From NCBI RefSeq assembly GCF_009807095.1, contig NZ_WUCC01000001.1, forward strand, positions 434,001 to 498,000: a DNA stretch of 64,000 bases. Direction: 5' to 3'. Made by a program: the position numbers and the translations under genes. Positions within the stretch are counted from its first letter, which is position 1. Each line of letters starts with the position of its first letter. The notes beneath the pieces are model-generated. The model was given only the letters and a program-made list of their open reading frames with translations, made no database searches and had not been told where the DNA came from. Shown in pieces: positions 1-7,599 of the stretch. The DNA comes from Rathayibacter sp. VKM Ac-2754 (GTDB taxonomy: Bacteria; Actinomycetota; Actinomycetes; Actinomycetales; Microbacteriaceae).

Positions 1-720
1 GGCGAAGGCCGCGGTCGGCATCGCACCGACATCGCGCAGCACCGTGGACAGCAGGCGGTTCGGCCGCACCTGCGATCCGTCGGAGTCGATGCCGATCGGC
101 GCGACAGCGTGCGCGGCGATGACGTCGGCGTAGGTGCTCGAGACCTCGGCGACCGCGGCCTCGTACTCGGCGATCAGCTCGTCGGCGCGATCGAGCGTGC
201 CGGTCGCCCGGCCGACCAGCCTGAGATCGTCCTGCCAGGTCGAGACGTCCTGCTCGCCGATCGCCAGCACCGGAGCGATGACCTGGAGCTCCTCGAGGAT
301 CGGCTCGACGTCGTCGGATCGGCTGATGATGAGCGACGGCGCTGCGGCGGCGATCGCCTCCACATTGATCTCGTCGGCGAGGAACAGCGGCTCCGCGCCG
401 CTCGCGACCGCGGCGTCGAGGGCACCGGCGAGCGGCGACTCGAGCTCGAGGGCCCCCTCCTCCTCCCGCGGGAAGCCGACCACGGGGAGCCCGAGCGACA
501 GGGCGATGTCCAGATCGCGGCGCCCCTCGATCACGACGACCGACTCGATGCGGTCCGGCACGGTGACCTCGCCGAGCACGGTCTCGACCGTGACTCCTCC
601 GGCTTCCGGGCTCGCCGCCGTCGCACCGCTGCAGCCGGCGCTGAGGGCGAGGACGACGACCGCGGCGGCGACCGTCGAGGCTGAGCGGAGGAGCGGGCGG
701 GCCGAGGAGGTCGAGTTCAT
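1..720 (-). CDS. Iron-siderophore ABC transporter substrate-binding lipoprotein (3' part, cut by window edge)
   Basis: Lipid-anchored binding protein that would capture ferric-siderophore or heme-type iron complexes outside the membrane and pass them to an ABC permease. The first 240 residues are visible. A short basic N-terminus and hydrophobic stretch lead to a lipobox LSAGC with Cys30 as the acylation site. The body has the PBP type II layout, including an RIESVVVIEG-like segment after the first strand and an IIISRSDDVEPILEEL helix region typical of FepB/FhuD relatives. The ATG at 718-720 is preceded by a -10 hexamer at a leaderless distance and by a DtxR/IdeR-like box. The gene runs off the left end, so the C-terminus and any permease partners are unseen. 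Substrate is inferred from family and iron box only. Confidence 0.85.
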   Translation of the reverse strand, partial: MNSTSSARPLLRSASTVAAAVVVLALSAGCSGATAASPEAGGVTVETVLGEVTVPDRIESVVVIEGRRDLDIALSLGLPVVGFPREEEGALELESPLAGALDAAVASGAEPLFLADEINVEAIAAAAPSLIISRSDDVEPILEELQVIAPVLAIGEQDVSTWQDDLRLVGRATGTLDRADELIAEYEAAVAEVSSTYADVIAAHAVAPIGIDSDGSQVRPNRLLSTVLRDVGAMPTAAFA

Positions 721-738
721 AAGGGCAGGCTAACCTGA
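720..738 (-). promoter_or_regulatory. DtxR/IdeR-type iron box overlapping a leaderless -10
   Basis: Read on the minus strand, TCAGGTTAGCCTGCCCTTA matches the DtxR/IdeR consensus TTAGGTTAGGCTAACCTAA at most positions, with an intact left half (AGGTTAGCCT). The -10 TAGCCT (727-732) lies inside it, 6 nt before the ATG of the iron-binding lipoprotein. Iron-loaded repressor would cover the promoter, giving induction under iron starvation. A perfect 12-bp palindrome ATTGTCGACAAT follows at 739-750; its role is unknown. Confidence 0.7.
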
Positions 739-867
739 ATTGTCGACAATCTCGTGCATCCGCGGGTGACGTCGCCAGGTGGTGCCGGAGCGTCCTCCGA
801 GCCCGACACGCCGGGCGGATCGGCGCAGGCACGCGGATCCGGGGCCTCCACGGTGCAGGCTGGGACC

Positions 868-1518
868 GTGACAGAGCTGGTCCAGATCCCGTCGCCGGGC
901 ATCGCCCTCGAGTTCGGGCGCCCCGGTCGTCCGGTCGTGGTCGTGCTGCACGACGTCCACGGCCGGCTCCCCTGGATGGAGCCGTTCGCCGAGGCCGTCG
1001 CGAAGCACGGCTACCACGTGCTCGTCCCCGACCTCTACGACGGCTGGGCGACCCTCGCTCCCGAGGACGCGGAGGACCTGGCCGCGATGGCCGCCGAGGA
1101 CCGCGCGCTCGCCTCCGTCACCGAGGCGGTGCGCTCGGGGGCGGCAGCGGGTGCCGAGCGCAGCGCCATCATCGGGTTCGGGTTCGGCGGGCGCCTCGGG
1201 CTGCTCGCGGCCGCCACGGGTCTGGTCGACGCGGTCGTCGCCTACTACGCGACCCTCGGACGCGAGGAGCACGCCCTCGTCCCGTGCCCGACCCTCCTGC
1301 ACTACGCGCAGCACGACGAGTGGACGGAGGGGGACGATCCGGAGTCGTTCGTCGGCCGGCTCAAGGACGCGGGCACCCCCGTCACGGCGCACACCTACCC
1401 CGGCGCGGGGCGGCACTTCGCCAACGGGAACCTCGTCGACGCGGTCAGCCCCGCCTCGGCGGCCCTCGCCTACGCGCGGACCCTGTCGTTCCTGAATCCG
1501 CAGCTCATCGACTACTGA
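868..1518 (+). CDS. Dienelactone hydrolase-family protein lacking the nucleophile Cys
   Basis: An alpha/beta-hydrolase of dienelactone hydrolase type, 216 aa from the GTG at 868; the 38-residue Gly/Ser/Pro-rich extension from an upstream ATG (754) looks non-coding. Family features visible: VVVVLHDVHG after strand 3, LVPDLYDG, a nucleophile-elbow region IIGFGFGGRLG (about 101-111), and GAGRHFANGN carrying the expected His. In the family the elbow reads G-x-C-x-G-G; here the Cys position is Gly105. The protein may therefore be non-catalytic or use another residue. Start choice rests on conservation only; the ribosome-binding site is weak. Confidence 0.75.
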   Translation: MTELVQIPSPGIALEFGRPGRPVVVVLHDVHGRLPWMEPFAEAVAKHGYHVLVPDLYDGWATLAPEDAEDLAAMAAEDRALASVTEAVRSGAAAGAERSAIIGFGFGGRLGLLAAATGLVDAVVAYYATLGREEHALVPCPTLLHYAQHDEWTEGDDPESFVGRLKDAGTPVTAHTYPGAGRHFANGNLVDAVSPASAALAYARTLSFLNPQLIDY

Positions 1519-1527
1519 CGAGCCGGC

Positions 1528-2046
1528 TCAGCCGTCGACGTCGTGCAGGTGGTGCACCACGTCGTGCAGGTAGTAGCGCGCCATCGTCGCGACCGTGAAG
1601 GCCGCTCCGTCGCTGCGGCGGCCCGGGCGAGACCACTGGTCGCCCGATACCCCCTCGAAGGCGGCCGCGATCAGCTCGGCCTCGTCGACCAGCTCCCGCC
1701 CGACGACCGCGGGGTCCTGCTCGGAGTAGCGGTCCTCCACGGCGGTGACGTCCTGGTCCCAGTTGGGGAAGAGCGGGTCGTCGCCCTCGAGCATCAGCCC
1801 GAGGCGCAGGCGGTAGATGCGGTGGACGTCGCGCACGTGCGCCGCGTACTCGAGCGGCGACCAGGTCTCGTCGTCGGGCCGACCGGCGGCGTCGTCGCGC
1901 TCGAGGACGTACGGCCAGCCGGCCGCGTTCTCGCGGATGAGATGGGGGACGGCGGCAGGCTCCACCAGCGAGGCGTCGAAGCCGCACTCGAGGCAGGGGC
2001 GCTCGGCCGCCCACGTCCAGTCCTTGGTGTCGGGAACGATCGGCAT
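1528..2046 (-). CDS. DinB-family protein (mycothiol-dependent enzyme fold)
   Basis: 172-aa four-helix-bundle protein of the DinB/YfiT/maleylpyruvate-isomerase N-terminal type. The candidate metal ligands are His residues in EYAAHVRDVHRIY and in YYLHDVVHHLHDV near the C-terminus, the usual His triad layout. Many actinobacterial members use mycothiol or other thiols; the substrate cannot be told from sequence. The ATG at 2044-2046 is supported by a leaderless promoter, TACCCT at 2053-2058, 6 nt upstream. It faces the dienelactone hydrolase-like gene with a 9-nt gap between the two stop codons. Confidence 0.8.
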   Translation of the reverse strand: MPIVPDTKDWTWAAERPCLECGFDASLVEPAAVPHLIRENAAGWPYVLERDDAAGRPDDETWSPLEYAAHVRDVHRIYRLRLGLMLEGDDPLFPNWDQDVTAVEDRYSEQDPAVVGRELVDEAELIAAAFEGVSGDQWSRPGRRSDGAAFTVATMARYYLHDVVHHLHDVDG

Positions 2047-2058
2047 GGCTCCAGGGTA
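2047..2058 (-). promoter_or_regulatory. Leaderless -10 of the DinB-family gene
   Basis: TACCCT (2053-2058) is followed by 6 nt and the ATG, so transcription should begin at the start codon. This matches the TANNNT-N6/7-start pattern seen at many genes in the window. Confidence 0.5.
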
Positions 2059-2120
2059 GGGCGCACCGCCGGAGGGCGGCGGCACCGGACGGACAGCCGG
2101 CACCGCTCGCCTGCCACGCG

Positions 2121-3395
2121 TCAGCAGCGCGGGTAGCCGGTCAGGATCGCGGTGCGCTCGCTGTCGACCGTCCACGGCAGACCGGGCGCGGTGCCCTCGC
2201 CGGCCTGCGCCACGGCGATCGCCGCGAGTCCGCGCGCGACGTTCGCCGCGAAGTCGGGGCCGGGCGTGGAGCTGTTCAGGGAGACCGCGACGGTGAGGCC
2301 CGACTCGGGATCCGAGTAGGCGGCCGTGACGAAGCCGGGTGCGACTCCCGAGAACCCGCGCAGCGGACCGGCCTGGTGACCGCCGAGACCGGCGAGCAGC
2401 CAGTCGGGGCGCCCCTGGCCCTGCGGGACGGCGTCGGCCCAGACGGCGTCGCCCGCGGGGTCGGCCGCGAGCCCGAACGCCAGGCGGCGGAGGTCCTCGA
2501 GGTCGGTGACCGCGCCTCCCGCGGCGCCGAGAGCCGACGGGGAGGCGGTGCCCACGTCGCGGCGGACGTCGCAGCGCACGCCTCCGTCGGGGGCGAGGGC
2601 GGCCGAGTAGCCGCGCGGCGCGGGCGCGGGCAGGTCGACGTCGCGCGCCGAGGGCAGCCGGGTGCTCCGGAGGCCGTACCGCGGGACCACGTAGTCGTCG
2701 TAGAGGGTGGCGACGCTGCGCCCCGTCACCTCCGAGATCACGAGCCCGGCGAGCAGCGGGCCTGTGGAGGAGTCGGACCACGCCGCACCGGGGGCGGCGG
2801 TGGGCGAGCGGACCTGGGCGGCCGAGATCAGCTCCATCGTCGGCCACTCGCGGATCGGGTTCTGGATCACGGTCGGCCAGAGCGCCGAGCGGAAGTCGGC
2901 GAGACCCGAGGTGTGCGCGCAGAGCTGGCGCAGGGTGAGCCCCTCGATGCCGGGGAGCGAGGTCAGCGACTCCCCCACGTCGGCGTCGAGGTCGACGCGC
3001 CCCTCCTCGGCGAGAGCGACCACGACGTCGCAGGTCATCGCCTCGGTGCCGCCTGTGCCCAGGCGCACGTGCGCGTCGGTGGTCAGCGGAGTCGGGTCGG
3101 CGTCGCCGACGACCCCGATCGCGGTCTCCCAGCCGCCGGCCCACGGCGACCAGACGCCGGCGACGGCTCCGGTGGCACCGGAGGCGGCCTGCGCCTCGCC
3201 GAGGAACCCCGAGAGCGCGGTCGCGAGCTCGTCCGGGACCGGCCCGTCCGGCGCGGCGGGCACCGAGGAGGCGGTGCCGCCGGTGCACCCGGCGAGCGCC
3301 AGGACCAGTGCAGAAGCGAGGAGGCGCGAGGACCTCGCCCGCAGGCCCTTCGGCAGCACGGCCGTCGACGGCACGGCCTTCAGTTGCAGAGCCAT
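2121..3395 (-). CDS. Serine beta-lactamase-fold lipoprotein, catalytic motifs degraded
   Basis: 424-aa exported protein related to class C beta-lactamase/D-alanyl-D-alanine carboxypeptidase hydrolases. Lipobox LALAGC places the lipid-modified Cys at 37. The characteristic segment EEGRVDLDADV followed by LTLRQLCAHTSGL (about 130-165) identifies the fold. The SxxK site normally found just upstream (RIGSxTK) reads RLGTGGTEAMT (111-121), losing both Ser and Lys, and the YxN region reads WSDSSTG. It is probably not a hydrolase but a cell-surface binding protein. Start at 3395 is favoured over upstream candidates because it places a standard lipoprotein signal at the N-terminus. Confidence 0.75.
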   Translation of the reverse strand: MALQLKAVPSTAVLPKGLRARSSRLLASALVLALAGCTGGTASSVPAAPDGPVPDELATALSGFLGEAQAASGATGAVAGVWSPWAGGWETAIGVVGDADPTPLTTDAHVRLGTGGTEAMTCDVVVALAEEGRVDLDADVGESLTSLPGIEGLTLRQLCAHTSGLADFRSALWPTVIQNPIREWPTMELISAAQVRSPTAAPGAAWSDSSTGPLLAGLVISEVTGRSVATLYDDYVVPRYGLRSTRLPSARDVDLPAPAPRGYSAALAPDGGVRCDVRRDVGTASPSALGAAGGAVTDLEDLRRLAFGLAADPAGDAVWADAVPQGQGRPDWLLAGLGGHQAGPLRGFSGVAPGFVTAAYSDPESGLTVAVSLNSSTPGPDFAANVARGLAAIAVAQAGEGTAPGLPWTVDSERTAILTGYPRC

Positions 3396-3591
3396 GCCCT
3401 CGAATCCCCCCGGACGCCTTGTGGAATGCCCTCCACTGTACGGGCGCCGCCTCGACGACCGGGCGGCCCCCGGCGCGGCACGGGCCATTCGTGTCCGGAC
3501 CGTGACGCGGATCGCTCCAAACCGCTCGGGCCGGTGCTCCGAAGAGAGGATGTGCGGCGAGAGGCCGCCGGTTCGAGGAGGCTGCGAGACC

Positions 3592-4005
3592 ATGACCGGT
3601 TCACCCAATCGTCTGATCGCCTCGGTCTTCGGCGCCGTCTACGTCGTCGTCGGGCTGCTCGGCTTCGTCGTCACCGGCGGAGTGCAGTTCCTCGCCACCG
3701 ACGGCGGGCTCCTGCTCGGCATCTTCGAGGTCAATCCTCTCCACAACGTCGCGCACCTGCTGATCGGCGGCGCGCTGCTGATCGCCGGGCTCTCGACGGC
3801 GCCGGCCGCGAAGACCGTCAACGCGACGGTCGGGGGCCTGTACCTGCTCCTCGGGGTCGTCGGCTTCTTCCTCGTCAACACGTCGCTCAACGTGCTCGCG
3901 CTCAACACCGCGGACCACTTCCTGCACCTCGCCAGCGCCCTGGTGCTCCTCGGAGCGGGCCTCGGCCTCGAGAAGCGCTCGGGAGCACGCACCGCGACCG
4001 CATGA
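3592..4005 (+). CDS. DUF4383 membrane protein
   Basis: 137-aa integral membrane protein with four hydrophobic helices. It matches the DUF4383 pattern: NRLIASVFGAVYVVVGLLGF at the N-terminus, the NPLHNVAHLLIGG motif between helices 1 and 2, and a mirrored TADHFLHL near helix 4. Function is unknown in the family. A GAGGAGG ribosome-binding site precedes the ATG. It is followed after about 150 bp by another small membrane-protein gene on the same strand. Confidence 0.85.
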   Translation: MTGSPNRLIASVFGAVYVVVGLLGFVVTGGVQFLATDGGLLLGIFEVNPLHNVAHLLIGGALLIAGLSTAPAAKTVNATVGGLYLLLGVVGFFLVNTSLNVLALNTADHFLHLASALVLLGAGLGLEKRSGARTATA

Positions 4006-4161
4006 CCCGGGCGGTTCGCCGCCCCCACAGACTCCGTCCGCCGCGGGCCCGCCGTTTTCCGCGGCGGACGGACCGAACGGCCCCGGACGACACGATGCGG
4101 TGTGTCGATCCGGGGCCTCCTTCCGCGCTCCCCCGGGAGCCGCCGCCCCTGGAGCCGAGAG

Positions 4162-4650
4162 ATGTCCACCGTCGCCCGCTGCAACGCCGCCTTCGCCGCT
4201 CTCGGCGCGGGGCTCGTGCACGTCTCGTCGGCCGCGGGCCGGGGCGACGCGGCCGCCGTGCCCCTGGCCGCGCTGGGCGTCGTCGAGCTGGCCTGGGCCG
4301 TCGCCGTCCTCGCGCTCGGCCGCTTCCCGCTGCCCCGGACGGCTCTCTCGGTGGCCGCCATCGCCACGGCGGGCCTGGTCCTCGTGATCGCGGCGGGCCT
4401 CCTCCGCGACCCGCTCCCCCTGATCGCCGCGGGAGCCCTGCTGCTCGCCGCCGCGGCCGTCGTCGCCCGGACGCTGAGGGCGCCGCGCGCGCCCGAGCGC
4501 TCGGTGCCGGCCTCGCGCGCCGTGATCGGCCTGCTCGCCGGTGCGCTGACCGTCTCGGCGCTGGCGACTCCGGCCCTCGCGGCCTCGTCGGAGGGGACGG
4601 GCGACATGGGCGGGATGATGAGCAGCGTCGACGGCGGGCACGGGCACTGA
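4162..4650 (+). CDS. Small membrane protein with Met/His-rich C-terminal tail
   Basis: 162 aa, unrecognised family. Four to five hydrophobic segments are followed by a signal-like Ala-rich stretch and a terminal tail DMGGMMSSVDGGHGH, rich in Met and His. Such tails often bind copper or other soft metals, but this is inference. The ATG at 4162 is chosen over an in-frame ATG at 4102 because GGAG lies 8 nt upstream and the protein becomes membrane-like from residue 1. It lies downstream of the DUF4383 gene and upstream of the heme oxygenase-like gene. Confidence 0.7.
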   Translation: MSTVARCNAAFAALGAGLVHVSSAAGRGDAAAVPLAALGVVELAWAVAVLALGRFPLPRTALSVAAIATAGLVLVIAAGLLRDPLPLIAAGALLLAAAAVVARTLRAPRAPERSVPASRAVIGLLAGALTVSALATPALAASSEGTGDMGGMMSSVDGGHGH

Positions 4651-4726
4651 ATCGCCTCCGCCCCTGGCAGCGGCCGGTCGGCTCGGCTACGGTAAGGCCA
4701 TCCTAAGAAACCGGACGGAGGCCACC

Positions 4727-5374
4727 GTGTCGAACGTGATCCCGTTCTCGGAGGCGCTGCGCGAGCGGATCGGCCAGTCGGGAGCCGACGACGAGGGCGC
4801 CGCCTTCATGACCGCCCTGATGACCGGCTCCGGCAGCCGCGACGACTACATCGCGATGATCTCCCAGCACTACTTCGTCTACGAGGCGCTCGAGGCCGTC
4901 GCCGACTCGATGGCCGACGATCCGGTCGCCGCCGTCTTCCTCTCCCCCCAGCTGACCCGCCTGCCGGCGATCGCGGAGGACCTGCGCTTCCTGGTCGGCG
5001 AGGACTGGCGCGAGCGGATCGCTCCGCTGCCCTCGACCGCCGAGTACGTCGAGCGGATCCGCACGGTGGCGGACGGCTGGAGCGGCGGCTTCATCGCCCA
5101 CCACTACACGCGCTACCTCGGCGATCTGTCGGGCTGCGCCATCGTGCGGACGCTCCTCCAGCGCCGCTTCGGCTTCGAGACGAACGGCGTCGGCTTCTTC
5201 CTGTACGCCGAGATCGCCGCGCCCTCCGCCTTCCGCGCGGTCTACCGCGAGCAGCTCGACGCGGCGGGGTGGGACGACGCCGAGCGCGATCGCGTCATCG
5301 CCGAGGTGGCGGAGGCGTACCGGCTCACCAGCGAGCTGTTCCGCGAGCTCGCGCGCTCGCGGATGGCGGCCTGA
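4727..5374 (+). CDS. Heme oxygenase-like protein (proximal His replaced)
   Basis: 215-aa all-helical protein of the biliverdin-producing heme oxygenase family, whose members open heme to release iron, CO and biliverdin. It aligns over its length: FMTALMTGSGSRDDYI near the N-terminus, QHYFVYEALEAVADSM, and the distal-helix motif YLGDLSG (family GDLSGG, here GDLSGC). The residue that should be the proximal heme ligand His, 11 residues before FM in relatives reading xHxxxEGAxFM, is Gly19. GTG at 4727 follows GGACGGAGG. Its 3' end meets the convergent helicase gene with only 3 nt between stop codons. Heme-degrading activity is uncertain. Confidence 0.8.
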   Translation: MSNVIPFSEALRERIGQSGADDEGAAFMTALMTGSGSRDDYIAMISQHYFVYEALEAVADSMADDPVAAVFLSPQLTRLPAIAEDLRFLVGEDWRERIAPLPSTAEYVERIRTVADGWSGGFIAHHYTRYLGDLSGCAIVRTLLQRRFGFETNGVGFFLYAEIAAPSAFRAVYREQLDAAGWDDAERDRVIAEVAEAYRLTSELFRELARSRMAA

Positions 5375-5377
5375 GAC

Positions 5378-6688
5378 TCAGCTCGCCTCGGTCGGCGCGG
5401 TGTCGGCGATCGCGGCGGGCTCCGCGCGGCGCTCGGACATGAAGCGCAGCACGTCCTTGTCGACGATGATGTCGCTCGGCCGCAGCGGCCGGGTGAGGTA
5501 CAGACCCTCGAGGCTCGTGATCCGGCTGAGCGCCACGTAGGTCTGCCCCGGCGCGAACGCGCGCTGACCGAGGTCGACGACGGCGGCGTCGTAGGTCTTG
5601 CCCTGCGACTTGTGGATGGTCACGGCCCAGGCGAGCCGCAGCGGGAACTGCGCGAACTCGGCCACGATCTCGCGCGTCAGCTTCTTGGTGGCCGCCGAGT
5701 AGGAGTAGCGGTAGCGCTCCCACGTCGCGGGCTCGACCTCGTGCACCTCGCCGTCGACCTCGACCCACACCGTGCCGGCGACCTTGGTCACGCGGCCGAT
5801 CGTGCCGTTGACCCAGCGCTGCTCCGCGTCGTTGCGGAGGAACATGACGTGCGCGCCGATCTTGAGCTCGAGGTTCTGATCGGCCGGGTAGGTGCGCCCG
5901 CCGAAGTCGCCGCTGATCTCGGCGGTGGCCGTCTTGAGCGGGCCCTTCAGTCGGGCGAGCGCGGTCTGGTTGATCCGGTTGACGGTGTCGTTGCGCGTCG
6001 CGAGGGTGATCGCGTCGTTGTCCGGAGGCGTGCGCGCACCCGCCTCGTTGAGGACGTCGGCGATCTCCTTCGTGACCATCCCGAAGCGCACGGCGTTGAG
6101 CATCCACTTGAAGCGCTCGTCGCTCTGGCGGTGGATCCGGCCGAGCTCGACGATCCGCAGCGGAGCCTCCTGCCAGACCAGCGCGTCGAAGAACCACAGC
6201 GAGCGGTAGCGGTCGGCGAAGTAGGCGCGCTCCTCCGGATCACCGGGAACGGGCGCGAGCTGGAACGGGTCTCCGAAGAGGACGACCTGGACGCCTCCGA
6301 ACGGCTCGGACCGCCGCTGCCGCGCCTGGCGGAGGCTGCGGTCGATGCCGTCGAGCAGATCGGCGTTGACCATCGAGATCTCGTCGATCACGAGGGTGTC
6401 GATGGTGTTGAGGAGCTTGCGCAGCTCGGGCGGCTGATCGAGGTCGGAATCGGCGATGACGCCGATCGGCAGGCGGAACAGGGAGTGGATGGTCTGGCCG
6501 CCCACGTTGAGGGCGGCGACTCCGGTCGGGGCGCAGATCACGATCTGCTTCTCGGTGTTCCAGCTGAGGTGGTTGAGGAGGGTGGACTTGCCGGTGCCCG
6601 CACGGCCGGTGACGAAGAGGTGCTCGCGGGTGTTCTCGATGAGGTCGAACACCCGCTGCTGCTCGTCGGAGAGGGTCGGGTTCGTCAC
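5378..6688 (-). CDS. PIF1-like ATP-dependent DNA helicase
   Basis: 436-aa superfamily 1B helicase. Walker A GRAGTGKST (about 30-38), motif II DTLVIDEISM, motif III VVLFGDPFQLAPV, and the C-terminal LAWAVTIHKSQGKTYDAAVVDLG plus QTYVALSRITSLEGLYL correspond to motifs V and VI of PIF1/RecD2-like enzymes. Expected to unwind DNA 5' to 3' during repair, recombination or at G-quadruplexes. The GTG at 6686-6688 has a leaderless -10 (TACAGT) 6 nt upstream, which fixes the start. Single-gene unit. Confidence 0.9.
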   Translation of the reverse strand: MTNPTLSDEQQRVFDLIENTREHLFVTGRAGTGKSTLLNHLSWNTEKQIVICAPTGVAALNVGGQTIHSLFRLPIGVIADSDLDQPPELRKLLNTIDTLVIDEISMVNADLLDGIDRSLRQARQRRSEPFGGVQVVLFGDPFQLAPVPGDPEERAYFADRYRSLWFFDALVWQEAPLRIVELGRIHRQSDERFKWMLNAVRFGMVTKEIADVLNEAGARTPPDNDAITLATRNDTVNRINQTALARLKGPLKTATAEISGDFGGRTYPADQNLELKIGAHVMFLRNDAEQRWVNGTIGRVTKVAGTVWVEVDGEVHEVEPATWERYRYSYSAATKKLTREIVAEFAQFPLRLAWAVTIHKSQGKTYDAAVVDLGQRAFAPGQTYVALSRITSLEGLYLTRPLRPSDIIVDKDVLRFMSERRAEPAAIADTAPTEAS

Positions 6689-6700
6689 CGGTCCACTGTA
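6689..6700 (-). promoter_or_regulatory. Leaderless -10 of the PIF1-like helicase gene
   Basis: TACAGT at 6695-6700 lies 6 nt before the GTG start codon, implying a transcript without a leader. Confidence 0.5.
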
Positions 6701-6774
6701 CCCAGCCCTCCCGGGCGCGCCGCGCTCCTCCCCAGGCGCTCCGCGCGGAGCGGGCCTGGGGAGGAGCGCTCGGG

Positions 6775-7599
6775 TCACACGTCGCGCAGGCGGGTGACCA
6801 GCAGGGCGGGCATCCAGACGGCGAGGACCCACGCGACGCTGGCGAGCGCGGCCGCGGGAGCCTCGATCAGCCCCTGGCCGGGCAGGCTCGACAGCGTCAG
6901 GCCGAGGTTCGACAGCAGGTACGGGCTCGCGTCGTCGATCCAGCGCGCCTCGAGCAGCGCCCCCGCGAGCGAGGCGACGATCGGAAGCACGAACAGCGCA
7001 CCGACCGACAGGCCGATCGCCGCGGCGGTGCTGCGCACGAGCGCGGCGAGGCCGACCGAGAACGCGCCGATCACCGCGAGGTAGAAGGCGCCTCCGAGGA
7101 GCCCCGCGAGCACCCCGTCGTCGAACAGGGACACGTCGACGCCCTCGGGTGCGAGCATCGCCGCGATGATCAGGAACGAGCCGACCGTGGTGACGACGCC
7201 GACCAGGAACGACGCGATCGCGACCACTCCCCCTCGGGCGAGGAGCGACGGCAGGCGCTTCGGGACCGCGGTGTAGGTCGAGCGGATCATGCCCGTCGAG
7301 TACTCGCCGCCGATCGAGAGCGCCCCGAGCACCGCGACCACCAGGCCGACGAACTGCAGATGGGCGGTCGCTCCGCTGACGACGAGTGTAGGGGCGCCGA
7401 GCACCGACGCGGTGTCGGGTGTGAAGCTGGCGCCCAGGAGCAGCGCGAGCCCGAGGGCGAGCACGATGCAGATGCCGAACGACCACCAGGTCGAGCGGAC
7501 GGTGGCGAGCTTGAGCACCTCGGAGGCGATGACGCCTCCGGCGCGCAGGCGCACGCCGTCGAGGTCGGGACGTCGGACGGCGGGGGCCTGCGCGGTCAT
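6775..7599 (-). CDS. ABC transporter permease
   Basis: 274-aa membrane subunit with six predicted helices and a cytoplasmic N-terminus (VIASEVLKLATVRSTWW), typical of ABC-2/NatB-type permeases paired with an antibiotic- or lantibiotic-type ATPase. The motif GGEYSTGMIRSTYTAVPKR after helix 2 is common in these proteins. Its ATG overlaps the ATPase stop (ATGA, 7596-7599), so the two are translationally coupled. Substrate is unknown. Confidence 0.85.
   Translation of the reverse strand: MTAQAPAVRRPDLDGVRLRAGGVIASEVLKLATVRSTWWSFGICIVLALGLALLLGASFTPDTASVLGAPTLVVSGATAHLQFVGLVVAVLGALSIGGEYSTGMIRSTYTAVPKRLPSLLARGGVVAIASFLVGVVTTVGSFLIIAAMLAPEGVDVSLFDDGVLAGLLGGAFYLAVIGAFSVGLAALVRSTAAAIGLSVGALFVLPIVASLAGALLEARWIDDASPYLLSNLGLTLSSLPGQGLIEAPAAALASVAWVLAVWMPALLVTRLRDV

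Noticed and set aside
4690-4710. Possible DtxR box before the heme oxygenase gene (TAAGGCCATCCTAAG)
   Set aside because: Half-sites AAGG and CCTAA are present but the spacing is 4 instead of 9 bases, so it does not fit the consensus; it may only be promoter DNA (TACGGT at 4689).
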